A DNA stretch of 64,000 bases. It comes from Myxococcales bacterium (GTDB lineage: Bacteria > Myxococcota > Polyangia > Nannocystales > Nannocystaceae). The stretch's first letter is position 1, and every line of letters starts with the position of its first letter. Positions 12,374 to 21,287 of this stretch are shown here, piece after piece. Both the position numbers and the translations under genes were made by a program. Location of the stretch: the NCBI GenBank assembly GCA_016793465.1, contig JAEUJW010000036.1, forward strand, positions 1-64,000, read 5' to 3'. The notes under the pieces were generated by a model, which saw only the letters and a list, made by a program, of their open reading frames with translations, did no database searches and had not been told where the DNA came from.

Positions 12374-13084
12374 TCAGACGTCGGTGACGAGCGCGGCGAA
12401 GTCCGGGCCGTGTGGGACGTCGTCGTAGAGCTCGACCCCGCCGTCGCTGCGGAAGCGGGCGGCGATGCCGCGCCACCACCAGTGCGGGAGGTTGTCGAGG
12501 TCGACGCCGGCGCCGCGCAGCACCTGCATCTGGGCCTCGAGGGTCTCGACCATCGAGACGTGGAACGGCTGGCCCTGGCCGCGCAGCTGGCTGCCGATGC
12601 GGCGCGACGAGCGGGCCGGGGTGGCCTCCTCGAGCCACTCCTGGGCGGCGACGAACGCCCGGCGGGCGATGCCGAGGTCGGGGAACTCGAAGATGTGGCC
12701 GTGGGCGACCAGCTCCTCGCCGAGCAGCACGGCCAGGCGGGCGCTGTACATCGACAGCAGCTGCTCGTAGACCGCGAGCGACGAGCCCATGCGGGACACC
12801 GCGTCGGGGCGGATGAGCACGATCGTCTCCTCGGCGTTGGCGTAGGCGAACGAGACGTTGTGCGACTGCAGCAAGCCGATGCCGGCGCGCACCGTGAGGC
12901 GGGCGAGCTCCGAGTCGAGCGGGTCGGCCGAGCGTGCCCGCAGCTCGAGCAGGCGGGCGACCGCCTCGGCCCGCGGGGCGAACTGCATGACGAGGCGAAA
13001 GCCCGGCATCGGCTCGTGGTCGCCGAGCACGCGGAACGCGGAGAACTTCCCCCAGGTGTTGTTGCCTTGGACCTCGGCGTTCAT
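12374..13084 (-). CDS. Thg1-like protein (tRNA-His guanylyltransferase fold), apparently lacking metal ligands
   Basis: 236 residues. Several blocks resemble Thg1/TLP 3'-5' polymerases: FRLVMQF (family VRLDGR), NVSFAYANAEETIVLI (family VTFAYGQSDEISFLF), a helix RMGSSLAVYEQLLSMYSARL, HIFEFPD (family ARVVVFPD), and a C-terminal LPHWWWRGIAAR. The residues that hold the two catalytic metals (LDG and SDE) read MQF and AEE here, so polymerase activity is doubtful. The match is by eye and remote. The start is supported by TAGGTT seven nucleotides upstream, which overlaps the stop codon of the kinase before it. Confidence 0.45.
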   Translation of the reverse strand: MNAEVQGNNTWGKFSAFRVLGDHEPMPGFRLVMQFAPRAEAVARLLELRARSADPLDSELARLTVRAGIGLLQSHNVSFAYANAEETIVLIRPDAVSRMGSSLAVYEQLLSMYSARLAVLLGEELVAHGHIFEFPDLGIARRAFVAAQEWLEEATPARSSRRIGSQLRGQGQPFHVSMVETLEAQMQVLRGAGVDLDNLPHWWWRGIAARFRSDGGVELYDDVPHGPDFAALVTDV

Positions 13085-13091
13085 GCGTCGA

Positions 13092-13097
13092 AACCTA
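13092..13097 (-). promoter_or_regulatory. -10 box of a leaderless promoter (Thg1-like gene)
   Basis: TAGGTT sits 7 nt before the ATG at 13084. Its TAG is also the stop codon of the upstream kinase gene. Confidence 0.55.
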
Positions 13098-14681
13098 CTT
13101 CATGGTGAAGATGGTGTAGGCGAGGTAACCGAGCCCGCCGAGCAGGAAGATGACCGCCAGCCAGGTCAGCGCCGCCCCGCCCTTGCGGTTCTGCTCGGCC
13201 ATCACGCTGTGGCCGAAGCTGCCGGCGGTCACGCCGGGGTCGAGCGCGGCGATCGTGCCGGTCGTCATCGACGCGCCGGCGCGCACCGCGGGCCGACCGG
13301 CGGTCGGGACCCGCTGGCTGGGCGGCGTGGTCTGCTGGACCGGCGCCAGCGGCTGACGGCGGCGCTCCGACGGCGGCGGCGCCTCGGCGGCGACCGCGGG
13401 GTGCCGCCCCGAGGCCGGCTTGCGCGCGCGCCGTCCGGTCGAGTCGGTCTTGGCGGCGCGCCCGGCCTGGCCCTGCGGCTGCGCCGGCGGCTGCGGCTTG
13501 GCCGCGGCCTGCTGCTGCTGGACGCGCTGCATCTCCCGCGCCTCGGCGACGAACGCCTCGAGGTTGCCGATCGTCACAGACTTCTTGCTGCGCGCGCCCT
13601 GCTCCTGCTGCGGGGTGATCGCGCGGGCCCAGTCGGGCGCGTCGTTCGACTTGTCGGCGGCGAGCTGGTCGAACTTATCGAAGTCGAGGGCCTCGTCGAC
13701 GAGGTCGTCGTACTGGTCGTCGTAGTTGACCTCGGCAGGCGCGCCCTCGCCGAACATCTCCGCCATGTACGCCGAGATCATCCGCGGCGTGCAGCGAATG
13801 CCCGCTTCCTCGGTGAACTTCTCGAGGTCGCGGAACATGTGGTCGCAGTTCTGGTAGCGCTCGGCCGGGTCGACCTCGAGCGACTTCATGATGATCGCCT
13901 CGAGCGACGGCGGGAACTCGGGGTTCACGAACGTCGGCGCCGGGATGTCGCCCTCGACGATGCGCTCCGCGACCTCGTCCGGGTTGCCGCGGAACAGGCG
14001 CCGCCCGAGGCACATCTCGTAGAGCACGATGCCGAGGGCGAACACGTCGGCCCGCAGGTCGAGCTCGTGGCCGAGGATCTGCTCCGGGGCCATGTAGGCC
14101 AGCTTGCCGGCGAACTGCCCGTCGCCGCTGCCCTGCAGGCTCGCGCGCGTGGCGGCGATGCCGAAGTCGACGATCTTGCAGGTGCCGTCGTAGCCGACGT
14201 GGATGTTGGTCGGGTTGATGTCGCGGTGGCACAGCCCGAGCGGCCGGCCCTGGTCGTCGGCCCGCGTGTGCACGTAGTGCAGGCCCTCGAGCGACTGCAT
14301 GATGATGCCGAGCGTCAGCTGCAGCGGGATCATCTTGCCGGTCTTGACCGCGCGCCGCAGCACCGCGACGAGCTCCTGGCCCTTCAGGAACTCCATGGCG
14401 ATGAAGTACTCGCCCTGCAGCTCGCCGAGGTCGTAGGTGTGGACCACGTTCTGGTGGGTCAGCGTCGCCGCGACGCGGGCCTCGTCGAGGAACATGCGGA
14501 CGACCGAGGGCCGCGCCGCGAACTCCTCGCGCAGGCGCTTGACCACCAGCTCCTTGGCGAACCCCTCGATGCCCGAGTACTGCGCGCGGTAAATCTCCGC
14601 CATGCCGCCGGTCGCGATGTGCTCGACCAGCACATATTTGTCGCCGAACGGCGTGGGCTCAATGTTGCTCAAGGCCGCCAC
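13095..14681 (-). CDS. Tail-anchored Ser/Thr protein kinase
   Basis: A Hanks-type kinase of 528 residues. The kinase domain is about residues 15-285: glycine loop IATGGMAEIY, Lys48 in VVKR, HRDINPTN (152-159), DFG (172-174), MAPEQ after the activation loop, and DVFALGIVLYE. A low-complexity Gln/Pro/Arg linker follows. One membrane helix lies at the extreme C-terminus (LTWLAVIFLLGGLGYLAYTIF), with only three residues after it, so the kinase is cytoplasmic and tail-anchored with no outer sensor. TAGGCT at 14682-14687 touches the GTG; the TTG at 14672 (MSNIEPTPFG) would then be the more natural start. Confidence 0.88.
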   Translation of the reverse strand: MAALSNIEPTPFGDKYVLVEHIATGGMAEIYRAQYSGIEGFAKELVVKRLREEFAARPSVVRMFLDEARVAATLTHQNVVHTYDLGELQGEYFIAMEFLKGQELVAVLRRAVKTGKMIPLQLTLGIIMQSLEGLHYVHTRADDQGRPLGLCHRDINPTNIHVGYDGTCKIVDFGIAATRASLQGSGDGQFAGKLAYMAPEQILGHELDLRADVFALGIVLYEMCLGRRLFRGNPDEVAERIVEGDIPAPTFVNPEFPPSLEAIIMKSLEVDPAERYQNCDHMFRDLEKFTEEAGIRCTPRMISAYMAEMFGEGAPAEVNYDDQYDDLVDEALDFDKFDQLAADKSNDAPDWARAITPQQEQGARSKKSVTIGNLEAFVAEAREMQRVQQQQAAAKPQPPAQPQGQAGRAAKTDSTGRRARKPASGRHPAVAAEAPPPSERRRQPLAPVQQTTPPSQRVPTAGRPAVRAGASMTTGTIAALDPGVTAGSFGHSVMAEQNRKGGAALTWLAVIFLLGGLGYLAYTIFTMK

Positions 14682-14839
14682 AGCCTAACGGATCCCCGAT
14701 CGCGCGCCAAGGGGCACCACACGCCCGAAACGGGCCGCTGCGGGACCACCCGCGAGCCCGGCCGGCGCGCCAGGTGCACGCGCACCCGATTTCACGGTCG
14801 GCGGGGCGACAGTGGCGCACCCGGGCGAACCCGGGGTCT
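14682..14839. other. Intergenic region upstream of the tail-anchored kinase
   Basis: 158 bp between the kinase start and the gpsA stop. It holds the TAGGCT -10 candidate at 14682-14687 (minus strand) and GC-rich partial palindromes (CCCGGGcgaaCCCGGGG near 14820). No gene was seen. Confidence 0.35.
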
Positions 14840-15874
14840 CTAGCCGCGCTCGGGCTTCAGATCCCGCTGCATGAGCCCGGCGACGGCCCGGCGCACGCTG
14901 GTGCCCTCGTACAGGATCGCGTGCATCATCGCCGTGATCGGCATGTCGACGCCCTCGCGCCGCGCGAGGCGGTGCGCGCTCAGGGTGTTGTTCACACCCT
15001 CGGCGACCATGCCCATCTCGCGCAGGATCTCCGCCAGGCTCTGGCCCTGCCCGAGCGCCAGCCCGACCCGGCGGTTGCGCGAGAGCCCGCCCGTGCACGT
15101 GAGGACGAGATCGCCGAGCCCCGCCAGTCCCGAGAGCGTGGCCGGGTGGGCCCCGAGGCGCTCGCACAGCCGGCCGATCTCGGCGAGCCCGCGGGTGATG
15201 AGGGCGGCCCGCGCGTTCTGCCCCAGCCCCGCCCCGTCGCACACGCCCGCGCCGAGCGCGATGACATTTTTAAAGGCCCCGCCGAGCTCGACGCCGACGA
15301 CGTCGTCGGTCACGTAGGCACGCAGGCCGTCGTCGGCCAGCATGCGCTGGATGCGGTCGGCGACCGCGGTGTCGTGGCTGGCGATCACCACCGCCGTCGG
15401 CAGGCCGCGGGCGACCTCCGCCGCGAAGCTCGGCCCGCCGAGCACGGCCATGCGCCGGGCGTGCTCCGGCGCCAGCGCCTGCTCGACCACGTCGGCCATG
15501 GTCGCCAGCGAGTCGACCTCCACGCCCTTGGCCGCGACCAGGTACATCGGCGCCGCGCCGCGCTGGTCGTAGTAGGCCCGCACCGGGGCCAGCGAGGCCC
15601 GCAGCGCGTGGCTGGGGATGGCCAGGATCACCAGCTCGGCGCCCGCGAGCGCCGCCTCGAGGTCGTGCTCGGGCGCGAGGTTCGGCGGGAACGGAAACTC
15701 CGCGAGGTAGCGCCGGTTGCAGCCGTCGGCCAGCATGGCCGCGTGGTGCTCGGCGCTGCGGGTCCACAGCCGGACGCCGTGCCCGCGGCGAGCGGCGTGC
15801 AGCGCCAGCGCGGTGCCCCAGCTGCCGGCGCCCAGCACGGTGACGACAGAGGATGCATCGGCCGCGGCGGTCAT
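14840..15874 (-). CDS. gpsA: NAD(P)-dependent glycerol-3-phosphate dehydrogenase
   Basis: Makes sn-glycerol 3-phosphate from dihydroxyacetone phosphate for phospholipid synthesis. 344 residues: Rossmann motif VLGAGSWGTALA near the N-terminus, GGPSFAAEVARGLPT, the catalytic lysine segment ELGGAFKNVIALGAG, and the substrate-binding TCTGGLSRNRRVG. All key residues are present, in contrast with the paralog at 42959-43894. The FKN codons (TTT AAA AAT) form an AT-rich islet near 15268. Confidence 0.93.
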   Translation of the reverse strand: MTAAADASSVVTVLGAGSWGTALALHAARRGHGVRLWTRSAEHHAAMLADGCNRRYLAEFPFPPNLAPEHDLEAALAGAELVILAIPSHALRASLAPVRAYYDQRGAAPMYLVAAKGVEVDSLATMADVVEQALAPEHARRMAVLGGPSFAAEVARGLPTAVVIASHDTAVADRIQRMLADDGLRAYVTDDVVGVELGGAFKNVIALGAGVCDGAGLGQNARAALITRGLAEIGRLCERLGAHPATLSGLAGLGDLVLTCTGGLSRNRRVGLALGQGQSLAEILREMGMVAEGVNNTLSAHRLARREGVDMPITAMMHAILYEGTSVRRAVAGLMQRDLKPERG

Positions 15875-15917
15875 GGCCCCTTCGTACCACTACTCCGCGG
15901 GCCGGTGCTACGCCCCG

Positions 15918-16364
15918 TCAGCCGCCGCCGGCCAGCACCGGGAAGGCCTCGCGCAGCTCGGTCGGCACGCGGTCGAGCGCGAGGGTCTTGCGGCTGATGA
16001 ACACCCAGCGGGTCTCGCCGCGCGCGAGCACGGTGTCGGCCCGGCAGATCGCGTAGCGCCGGCGCGACTGGATCTTGCCCATCTCGGTGACCCACGTGCG
16101 GACCACGATCTCGTCGCCCGCGAACGCCGGGCGCAGGTACTCGATGGCGTGCGAGCGCACCACCCAGGCCCCGCCGATCGCCTCGTAGCGCGACCACGGC
16201 CAGCCCACCGCGGCCGAGTGGTCGGCGGCCGCCGCCTGCATCCACGCCACGTAGTGGAGGTTGTTGACGTGGCCGAGCTCGTCGATCTCCTCGGCCCGCA
16301 CTTGGTGGTGGTACGCGTGCGCCCCCTCCGGCGCCGGGCTGGCCGCGCTGCTCGCTTCCGTCAT
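15918..16364 (-). CDS. Acyl-CoA thioesterase, hot-dog fold (4HBT)
   Basis: 148 residues. The diagnostic hot-dog helix is present (DELGHVNNLHYVAWMQAAAADH), followed by strands AIEYLRPAFAGDEIVVRTWVTEMGKIQSRRRYAI. It belongs to the YbgC/FadM-type thioesterases that hydrolyse acyl-CoA; chain length is not deducible. The start at 16364 was preferred over ATG 16373 because TAAGAT lies exactly seven nucleotides before it, predicting a leaderless message whose -10 box overlaps the upstream ATG. Confidence 0.85.
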   Translation of the reverse strand: MTEASSAASPAPEGAHAYHHQVRAEEIDELGHVNNLHYVAWMQAAAADHSAAVGWPWSRYEAIGGAWVVRSHAIEYLRPAFAGDEIVVRTWVTEMGKIQSRRRYAICRADTVLARGETRWVFISRKTLALDRVPTELREAFPVLAGGG

Positions 16365-16371
16365 GCGCGGC

Positions 16372-16377
16372 ATCTTA
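16372..16377 (-). promoter_or_regulatory. -10 box of a leaderless promoter (thioesterase)
   Basis: TAAGAT with a 7-nt spacer to the ATG at 16364. It decides between two nearby in-frame starts. Confidence 0.5.
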
Positions 16378-16569
16378 CCGCCTTCGAGCAGCTCGAGCCC
16401 CGCCGACGCGATGCCGCCCGGCACCCGCCGCACCGCCTCGACCCCGTAGACCCGCGCCCCGCCGTCCGCGTCCGCCACGCCCGCCCTCCCGCGCCCTCGC
16501 GCCCGCCCGGCGCCTCCGCCCGGGCGACCCCTTCGCCCCCGGGCCGATGATACGCTGCCCGTCCGCGCC

Positions 16570-17592
16570 GTGACAACGCCGGCGCCGCCGCGCGATATGT
16601 TGCCGCCGCGCTACGCCCGCTGGATCTCCGAGCTGCTCGAAGGGACATTGCCCGAAGAACAGGCGGCGACCTGCTCGCGCTGCAGCATGCACGCGGCGGC
16701 GATCCCCGAGGGCTACCGCTTCCGGGCCGACGCCAAGTGCTGCACCTACGTGCCGGCGATCGTCAACTTCCTGGTCGGCGCGCTGCTGCGAGACCTGCCC
16801 CGAGGGCCAGGTCGTGCCAGCCTCGAGCGCCGCCTCGCCGAGGGGGTCCTGACCCCCCACGGCCTCGACGTCACCGACGACGAGCGCAGGCGCTACGCCG
16901 CCCTCGTCGAGGCCGACCAGTTCGGCCGCGCCCCCGACCTGCGCTGCCCCCACTACATCCACGAGGCCGGCGGCCTGTGCGGGGTGTGGCGCCACCGCAA
17001 CGCGGTGTGCGCGACCTGGTACTGCAAGCACGACCGCGGCGCCACCGGCCAGCGGCTGTGGCGGGCGATCGAGGCGCTGCTGACGATGATCGAGCGCGAG
17101 CTGTCGCACTGGTGCGCCTGCCACGTGCTCTACCGGGTCGCGCCGCCCGGGCCGCCGCCCGCCGATCAAGACGGCGACGAGCTGCCCGAGTGGCGCGCGT
17201 GGTCGGGCCACGCCGCCGCCTACTACCGCGAGACCGCGGCGCTCGTCGACGACCTGACCTGGCCCGAGGTGCTCGCCATCGCCGGCCCCGAGGCCCTGCC
17301 GCTGATCGCCGAGCTGCGCGCCGCCCACGCCGCGCTCGCCGAGCCCACGCCGCCCGCGCTGGTCCCGGGCCTCGTCCGCATCGGCCGCCGCGGGGCCACC
17401 AGCACCCGCGTGGTGACGTACAGCGACAGCGACGCGATCGACCTGCCGAGCGAATTGGTCGCGCTCTTGCCCCGCTTCGACGGCCGCGCCACCGACGTCG
17501 TGCTCGCGGAGCTCGCCCGCGAGGGCGTCGTCCTGACCCCGGCCCTGATCGCCCGCCTCGTCGACTTCGCGGTGCTCACCGCGGCCTCGTGA
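16570..17592 (+). CDS. Cysteine-rich protein of unknown function
   Basis: 340 residues, starting with GTG (ATG 16597 is the alternative). The N-terminal half has grouped cysteines: CSRCSMH (about 36-42), KCCTYVP, LRCPHYIHEAGGLCGVWRHRNAVCATWYCKHD and HWCACH. The pattern suggests a bound metal or Fe-S cluster, as in YkgJ-like CxxCxxxC proteins, but it is not a clear family match. The C-terminal third is cysteine-free and ends in a helical, winged-helix-like stretch (LPSELVALLPRFDGR). No signal peptide is seen. A TACGCT box lies 13 nt upstream. Confidence 0.65.
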   Translation: MTTPAPPRDMLPPRYARWISELLEGTLPEEQAATCSRCSMHAAAIPEGYRFRADAKCCTYVPAIVNFLVGALLRDLPRGPGRASLERRLAEGVLTPHGLDVTDDERRRYAALVEADQFGRAPDLRCPHYIHEAGGLCGVWRHRNAVCATWYCKHDRGATGQRLWRAIEALLTMIERELSHWCACHVLYRVAPPGPPPADQDGDELPEWRAWSGHAAAYYRETAALVDDLTWPEVLAIAGPEALPLIAELRAAHAALAEPTPPALVPGLVRIGRRGATSTRVVTYSDSDAIDLPSELVALLPRFDGRATDVVLAELAREGVVLTPALIARLVDFAVLTAAS

Positions 17593-17624
17593 TCCCGCGC
17601 CCGGAGATCGCCGCGGCCGCGTGA

Positions 17625-17630
17625 TACCGT
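17625..17630 (+). promoter_or_regulatory. -10 box of a leaderless promoter (hydrolase at 17638)
   Basis: TACCGT with exactly 7 nt to the ATG at 17638. Confidence 0.55.
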
Positions 17631-17637
17631 GGCGGCG

Positions 17638-18522
17638 ATGCCCGCCGAAACCCGCGTCACCTTCCACGTCGACGACACGCCGCTCGTCGGCACGCTGCAC
17701 CTCCCGGACGGAGAGGGTCGCCACCCCGCGGTCGTCGTCGACGGCCCGCTCACCTCGGTCAAGGAGCAGGCCGCCGGCAACCACGCCCGCGCGCTCGCCG
17801 AGCGAGGGTTCGTCGCCCTCGCCTTCGACCACCGCCACTTCGGCGAGAGCGGCGGCAGCCCGCGCCAGTACGAGTCGCCGCCGGCGAAGATCGTCGACCT
17901 CCGCGCCGCCGTCGACTTCCTCGCGCGCCACGAGGCCGTCGACCCCGACCGCATCGCCGCGCTCGGCGTGTGCGCCGGCGCCGGCTACGTCGCCGGGGCG
18001 GTCGCCGAGGACCGCCGCGTGCGCGCGTTCGCCACCGTCGCCGGGTTTTTCCACGACGCCGCCATGCAGCGCAAGTGGATGGGCGACGGCTACGAGGCCG
18101 CCGTCGCCGGCGGCGTCGCCGCCCGCGAGCGCTACGAGGCCACCGGCCTGGCCGAGACCATCCCCGCGGTCGGCAAGGAGGGCCCGGTCGCCATGCCGCT
18201 CGCCGAGGCCTACGAGTACTACGGCACCCCCCGCGGCGGCGTGCCCAACTACGTCAACGCGTTCGCGCTGATGTCCCGCGAGTTCACCCTGCCCTACGAC
18301 GCCCAGAGCCACGCCGCGAAGATCGACGTGCCGACCCGCATCATCCACTCCGAGAAGGCCCTGGCCCCGCCGCTGGCCCGCAACTTTTATGACAACCTCG
18401 CGGGCCCGAAGGACCTGCACTGGCTGGCGTCGCAGGGGCAGATCGACTTCTACGACGACCCCGCGCTGATCGCCGCGTCCGCCGACCTCGTCGCCGACCA
18501 CTTCCGCCGCCACCTCGCGTGA
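17638..18522 (+). CDS. Alpha/beta hydrolase with cysteine nucleophile elbow
   Basis: 294 residues, cytoplasmic. The dienelactone-hydrolase/FrsA-like fold shows in VALAFDHRHFGESGG, the elbow GVCAGAG (a Cys in the nucleophile position), and a late DVPTRIIHSEK strand. The expected C-terminal catalytic histidine may be HWLASQG. The substrate is unknown. The start was set at ATG 17638, not the GTG three codons earlier, because of the TACCGT box seven nucleotides upstream. Confidence 0.8.
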   Translation: MPAETRVTFHVDDTPLVGTLHLPDGEGRHPAVVVDGPLTSVKEQAAGNHARALAERGFVALAFDHRHFGESGGSPRQYESPPAKIVDLRAAVDFLARHEAVDPDRIAALGVCAGAGYVAGAVAEDRRVRAFATVAGFFHDAAMQRKWMGDGYEAAVAGGVAARERYEATGLAETIPAVGKEGPVAMPLAEAYEYYGTPRGGVPNYVNAFALMSREFTLPYDAQSHAAKIDVPTRIIHSEKALAPPLARNFYDNLAGPKDLHWLASQGQIDFYDDPALIAASADLVADHFRRHLA

Positions 18523-18603
18523 GACCGCGGCCGGCTCGCGGCCGCGGGCCTCGCGTGTATTTGTGATGACCACCTGTCGATCGACGGCGCGGGCGACCTC
18601 GGG

Positions 18604-18609
18604 TAAGGT
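18604..18609 (+). promoter_or_regulatory. -10 box of a leaderless promoter (M23 lipoprotein)
   Basis: TAAGGT with 7 nt to the GTG at 18617. It supports the GTG start over upstream ATG codons at 18563 and 18566. Confidence 0.55.
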
Positions 18610-18616
18610 CGCCCGC

Positions 18617-19240
18617 GTGAACCCGCGGATCGCCGCCCTCGCCCTGCTCGCCGCCTGCGGCGACGCGGCCGCGCCGTCCGACGCGCCACCCGCCGACGCC
18701 GGCCCGCCGCCCGCCGAGCCCGCGCCCGCCGCTCCGCCCGCCCCGCCCCCGCTCGACGACGCCTTCCGCGCCGAGGCCCTCGAGTTCGTGCGCCCGGGCC
18801 TGCGCCTCGGCTGGCCGGTCGAGAGCGTGCACCTGACGTCGTACTTCGGCTGGCGCACCAACCCGATGACCGGCGTCGGCACCAAGCTGCACCGCGGCCT
18901 CGACCTGCGCGGCGACCCCGGCGACCTCATCCTCAGCATCGGCCCCGGCACCGTGCAGTTCGCCGGCACCGACCCGCTGCTCGGCAACCTCGTGATCGTC
19001 GACCACGGCCTCGGCGTGACGTCCTTCTACGGCCACATGACCGACGTGCTCGCCTACACCGGCATGCCCGTCGACCGCGGCACCACCCTCGGCCTGGTCG
19101 GCAACACCGGCCGCAGCGAGGCCCCCCACCTGCACGTGACGATCAAGGTCGGCGCATTCGCGGTCGACCCGCTGTGGCTGATCGGCGCCCCGCTGCACCC
19201 CTACCCCGCGCTCTCCGGCCTCGTCAGCGAAGAGGACTGA
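18617..19240 (+). CDS. M23 family metallopeptidase lipoprotein
   Basis: A 207-residue exported lipoprotein. The signal peptide ends in lipobox LLAAC (Cys about 14), and an Ala/Pro-rich spacer follows to about residue 45. The LytM/M23 domain has the zinc-binding HRGLDLRG (H..D) and HLHVTIK (HxH) motifs, with GYFGWRTNP-like and VIVDHGLGVTSFYGHM strands. It should cut peptidoglycan cross-links or act as a division/envelope regulator. The GTG start gives a compact n-region (NPR); the upstream ATGs would add a non-signal-like tail. Confidence 0.87.
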   Translation: MNPRIAALALLAACGDAAAPSDAPPADAGPPPAEPAPAAPPAPPPLDDAFRAEALEFVRPGLRLGWPVESVHLTSYFGWRTNPMTGVGTKLHRGLDLRGDPGDLILSIGPGTVQFAGTDPLLGNLVIVDHGLGVTSFYGHMTDVLAYTGMPVDRGTTLGLVGNTGRSEAPHLHVTIKVGAFAVDPLWLIGAPLHPYPALSGLVSEED

Positions 19241-19405
19241 AATTTCTAGTTGCGCCCGATCGTGACGCGCTCGCCGCGGCGGCGCGCCGGTCGGTCGCTC
19301 CCGCCCGCGGCCGCATCGCACCTGTCCGCAAGGACAGCTTTGTAACCTGTCCCCGAGGACAGCCTCTCGACCTGCCCCGGGGCGGGGGTCGCCGCGGCCA
19401 GCCTC
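19241..19405. other. Convergent intergenic region with two tetraloop hairpins
   Basis: 165 bp between the M23 gene (plus) and the OPT transporter (minus). It holds two copies of the recurring dyad (19321-19338 and 19346-19363) and a third partial CCTGCCCCGGGG. It is probably a two-way terminator. Confidence 0.5.
19321..19363. repeat. Two CCTGTCC/GGACAG dyads with 4-nt loops
   Basis: CCTGTCC-GCAA-GGACAGC (19321-19338) and CCTGTCC-CCGA-GGACAGC (19346-19363) each make a perfect 6-bp CTGTCC/GGACAG stem. GCAA is a stable GNRA tetraloop, so the element probably acts as RNA. Same family as copies near 21930, 40950, 42822, 42885 and 53156-53226. Confidence 0.75.
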
Positions 19406-21259
19406 CTAGGCCCGCCCCGCGCGCCCGAGGAACGCGCACACCGCCGCCAGGGCCAGCAGCGCCGCCGCCTCGCCGACGCGCCCCTGCAGCAGCGGCGCGC
19501 TCGCCTTGGCCGTCACCCCCGAGGCCACCAGCGCGGCCACCAGCACGCCCGCGAGGCCCTCGCCCGCGACCACCCCGGAGGCCGCGAGGATGCCCGCGCG
19601 CGCCTCGCCCTCGCGCTTCTCGCCCTGCCCGCGCTCGCTCCACGCGCGCACGCAGCCGCCAGCGAAGATCGCCGCCATCGAGGCCAGCGGCAGGTACACC
19701 CCGATGGCGAACGCCAGCCCCGAGACCCCGCACAGCATGGCAGCGAACGTCACGCCCGCGCCGGTCAGCACCAGGTCCCACGGCAGCGACCCGCTCAGCA
19801 CGCCTTCAATGATCGTCTTCATCAGCGTGGCCTGCGGGGCCGGCAGCTCCTTGCTGCCGAAGCCGAAGCTCGACAGCAGCAGCACCGTGCCGGCCACCGC
19901 CCAGCACGCGCAGGCCGCCCCCAGCAGCTGCCCGAGCTGCTGGCGCGCCGGCGTGGCCCCCACCAAAAACCCCGTCTTTAAATCCTGCGAGATGTCGCCC
20001 GCCTTCGAGGCCGCGACCGCGACGATCGTGCCGACCGTCAGCACCGCCGCCTTGGCCCCGACGTCGTGCCAGCCGAACGCCGCGAACAGCCCCGCGGTGC
20101 CGAGCAGCGTCACCAGCGTGATGCCCGACGTCGGCTGCGACGACACCCCGACGATGCCGACGATGCGCGCCGCCACCGTCACGAACAGCAGCCCGAACAC
20201 CGCCACCCCGCCCGCGCACACCAGCCGCGCGAAGAACCCCATGTCGCCCGCGAGCACGCCCGGCACGACCGCGACCACCGCGACCACGACGGCGATCGCC
20301 GCGGCGATGAACGAGCCCGGCAGGTCGCGGTCGGTGCGCTCGCCGGTGCCCGCGCCTGTGCCTGCGCGCATGCCCCGAAGGACAGCCACGAACGCGCCCG
20401 CCATGGTCGGCAGGTTGCGCAGCACCGTCAACACGCCCGCCGTGGCCACCGCGCCGGCGCCGATGTAGCGGATGTAGCCCTTCCACAGCGCCGCCGCGTC
20501 CATGTCCGCGACCCGCTGCGTGGTCTCCGGCGCCAGCGGCCCCGGCAGCCCGGCCCCGACCCACGCGATCAGGGGGATGAGCGCCAGCGCCGAGACCAGC
20601 GCCCCCGCGACCACCACGCCGGCCTGGCGATAGCCGAGGATGAACCCGACGGCCAGCAGCGCCGGCGCCACCTCGATCGCCAGCTCGGCCCGCGGCAGCA
20701 CCGGCACCAGCGCGCGCAGCTCGGTCGGCATCAGGAAGATCAGCGAGCCCAGCAGTTTGATGATCGCCCCGACCGCCATGCCGCGGAAGATCCACGCGCT
20801 CCCGCTCGCGTCGCCGGTGGTCGCGCGCAGCACCTCCGCGCAGGCCGTGCCCTCGGGGTACGGCAGCTCGCGGTGGCTCTGCACGATCAGCAGGCGCCGC
20901 AGCGGGATCATCGCCGCCAGCCCGAGCAGCCCGCCGAGGAAGCTGAGCGCCACCACCTGCACGTACGGCGGCGCCATGCCCCACAGGAACAGCGCCGGGA
21001 TCGTGAAGATCGTGCCGGTCGCCAGCGACGTCGAGGCCGAGCCGATCGTCTGCGACAGGTTGGCCTCGAGCAGCGTGACCCCGCGCCGGCGCAGCAGCGC
21101 CACCGTCATCACCGCCGCCGGGATCGACGCCGACACCGTCATCCCGACCTTCAGCCCGAGGTACGCGTTGGCCGCCCCGAACACCACTCCGAGCAGCACC
21201 CCCGTGATCACCGCCCGCGCGGTGAACTCGGCCGTATCGTCGCCGTGATGCCCGTCCAT
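19406..21259 (-). CDS. OPT family oligopeptide transporter
   Basis: A 617-residue inner-membrane protein with about 14-16 hydrophobic helices. The N-terminal signature GVVFGAANAYLGLKVGMTVSASIPAAV and the following LLEANLSQTIGSASTSLA are typical of the bacterial OPT family; the HRELPYPEGTACAEVL loop is also diagnostic. Members import peptides or metal-siderophore-like complexes; the substrate is not deducible. TATGGT eight nucleotides upstream supports the start. An AT-rich codon islet (GAT TTA AAG, then TTT TTG) lies near 19970. Confidence 0.9.
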   Translation of the reverse strand: MDGHHGDDTAEFTARAVITGVLLGVVFGAANAYLGLKVGMTVSASIPAAVMTVALLRRRGVTLLEANLSQTIGSASTSLATGTIFTIPALFLWGMAPPYVQVVALSFLGGLLGLAAMIPLRRLLIVQSHRELPYPEGTACAEVLRATTGDASGSAWIFRGMAVGAIIKLLGSLIFLMPTELRALVPVLPRAELAIEVAPALLAVGFILGYRQAGVVVAGALVSALALIPLIAWVGAGLPGPLAPETTQRVADMDAAALWKGYIRYIGAGAVATAGVLTVLRNLPTMAGAFVAVLRGMRAGTGAGTGERTDRDLPGSFIAAAIAVVVAVVAVVPGVLAGDMGFFARLVCAGGVAVFGLLFVTVAARIVGIVGVSSQPTSGITLVTLLGTAGLFAAFGWHDVGAKAAVLTVGTIVAVAASKAGDISQDLKTGFLVGATPARQQLGQLLGAACACWAVAGTVLLLSSFGFGSKELPAPQATLMKTIIEGVLSGSLPWDLVLTGAGVTFAAMLCGVSGLAFAIGVYLPLASMAAIFAGGCVRAWSERGQGEKREGEARAGILAASGVVAGEGLAGVLVAALVASGVTAKASAPLLQGRVGEAAALLALAAVCAFLGRAGRA

Positions 21260-21267
21260 GTCGACGG

Positions 21268-21273
21268 ACCATA
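21268..21273 (-). promoter_or_regulatory. -10 box of a leaderless promoter (OPT transporter)
   Basis: TATGGT with 8 nt to the ATG at 21259; TTCGGC about 17 nt further upstream could be the -35. Confidence 0.5.
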
Positions 21274-21287
21274 CAACAATCCGCGCC

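Noticed and set aside
9186..12428. 1080-codon plus-strand frame with many GRGVVAG repeats
   Set aside because: The repeats are just the complement of the hrcA YAPPAG array; the frame runs antisense through grpE, hrcA and hemW.
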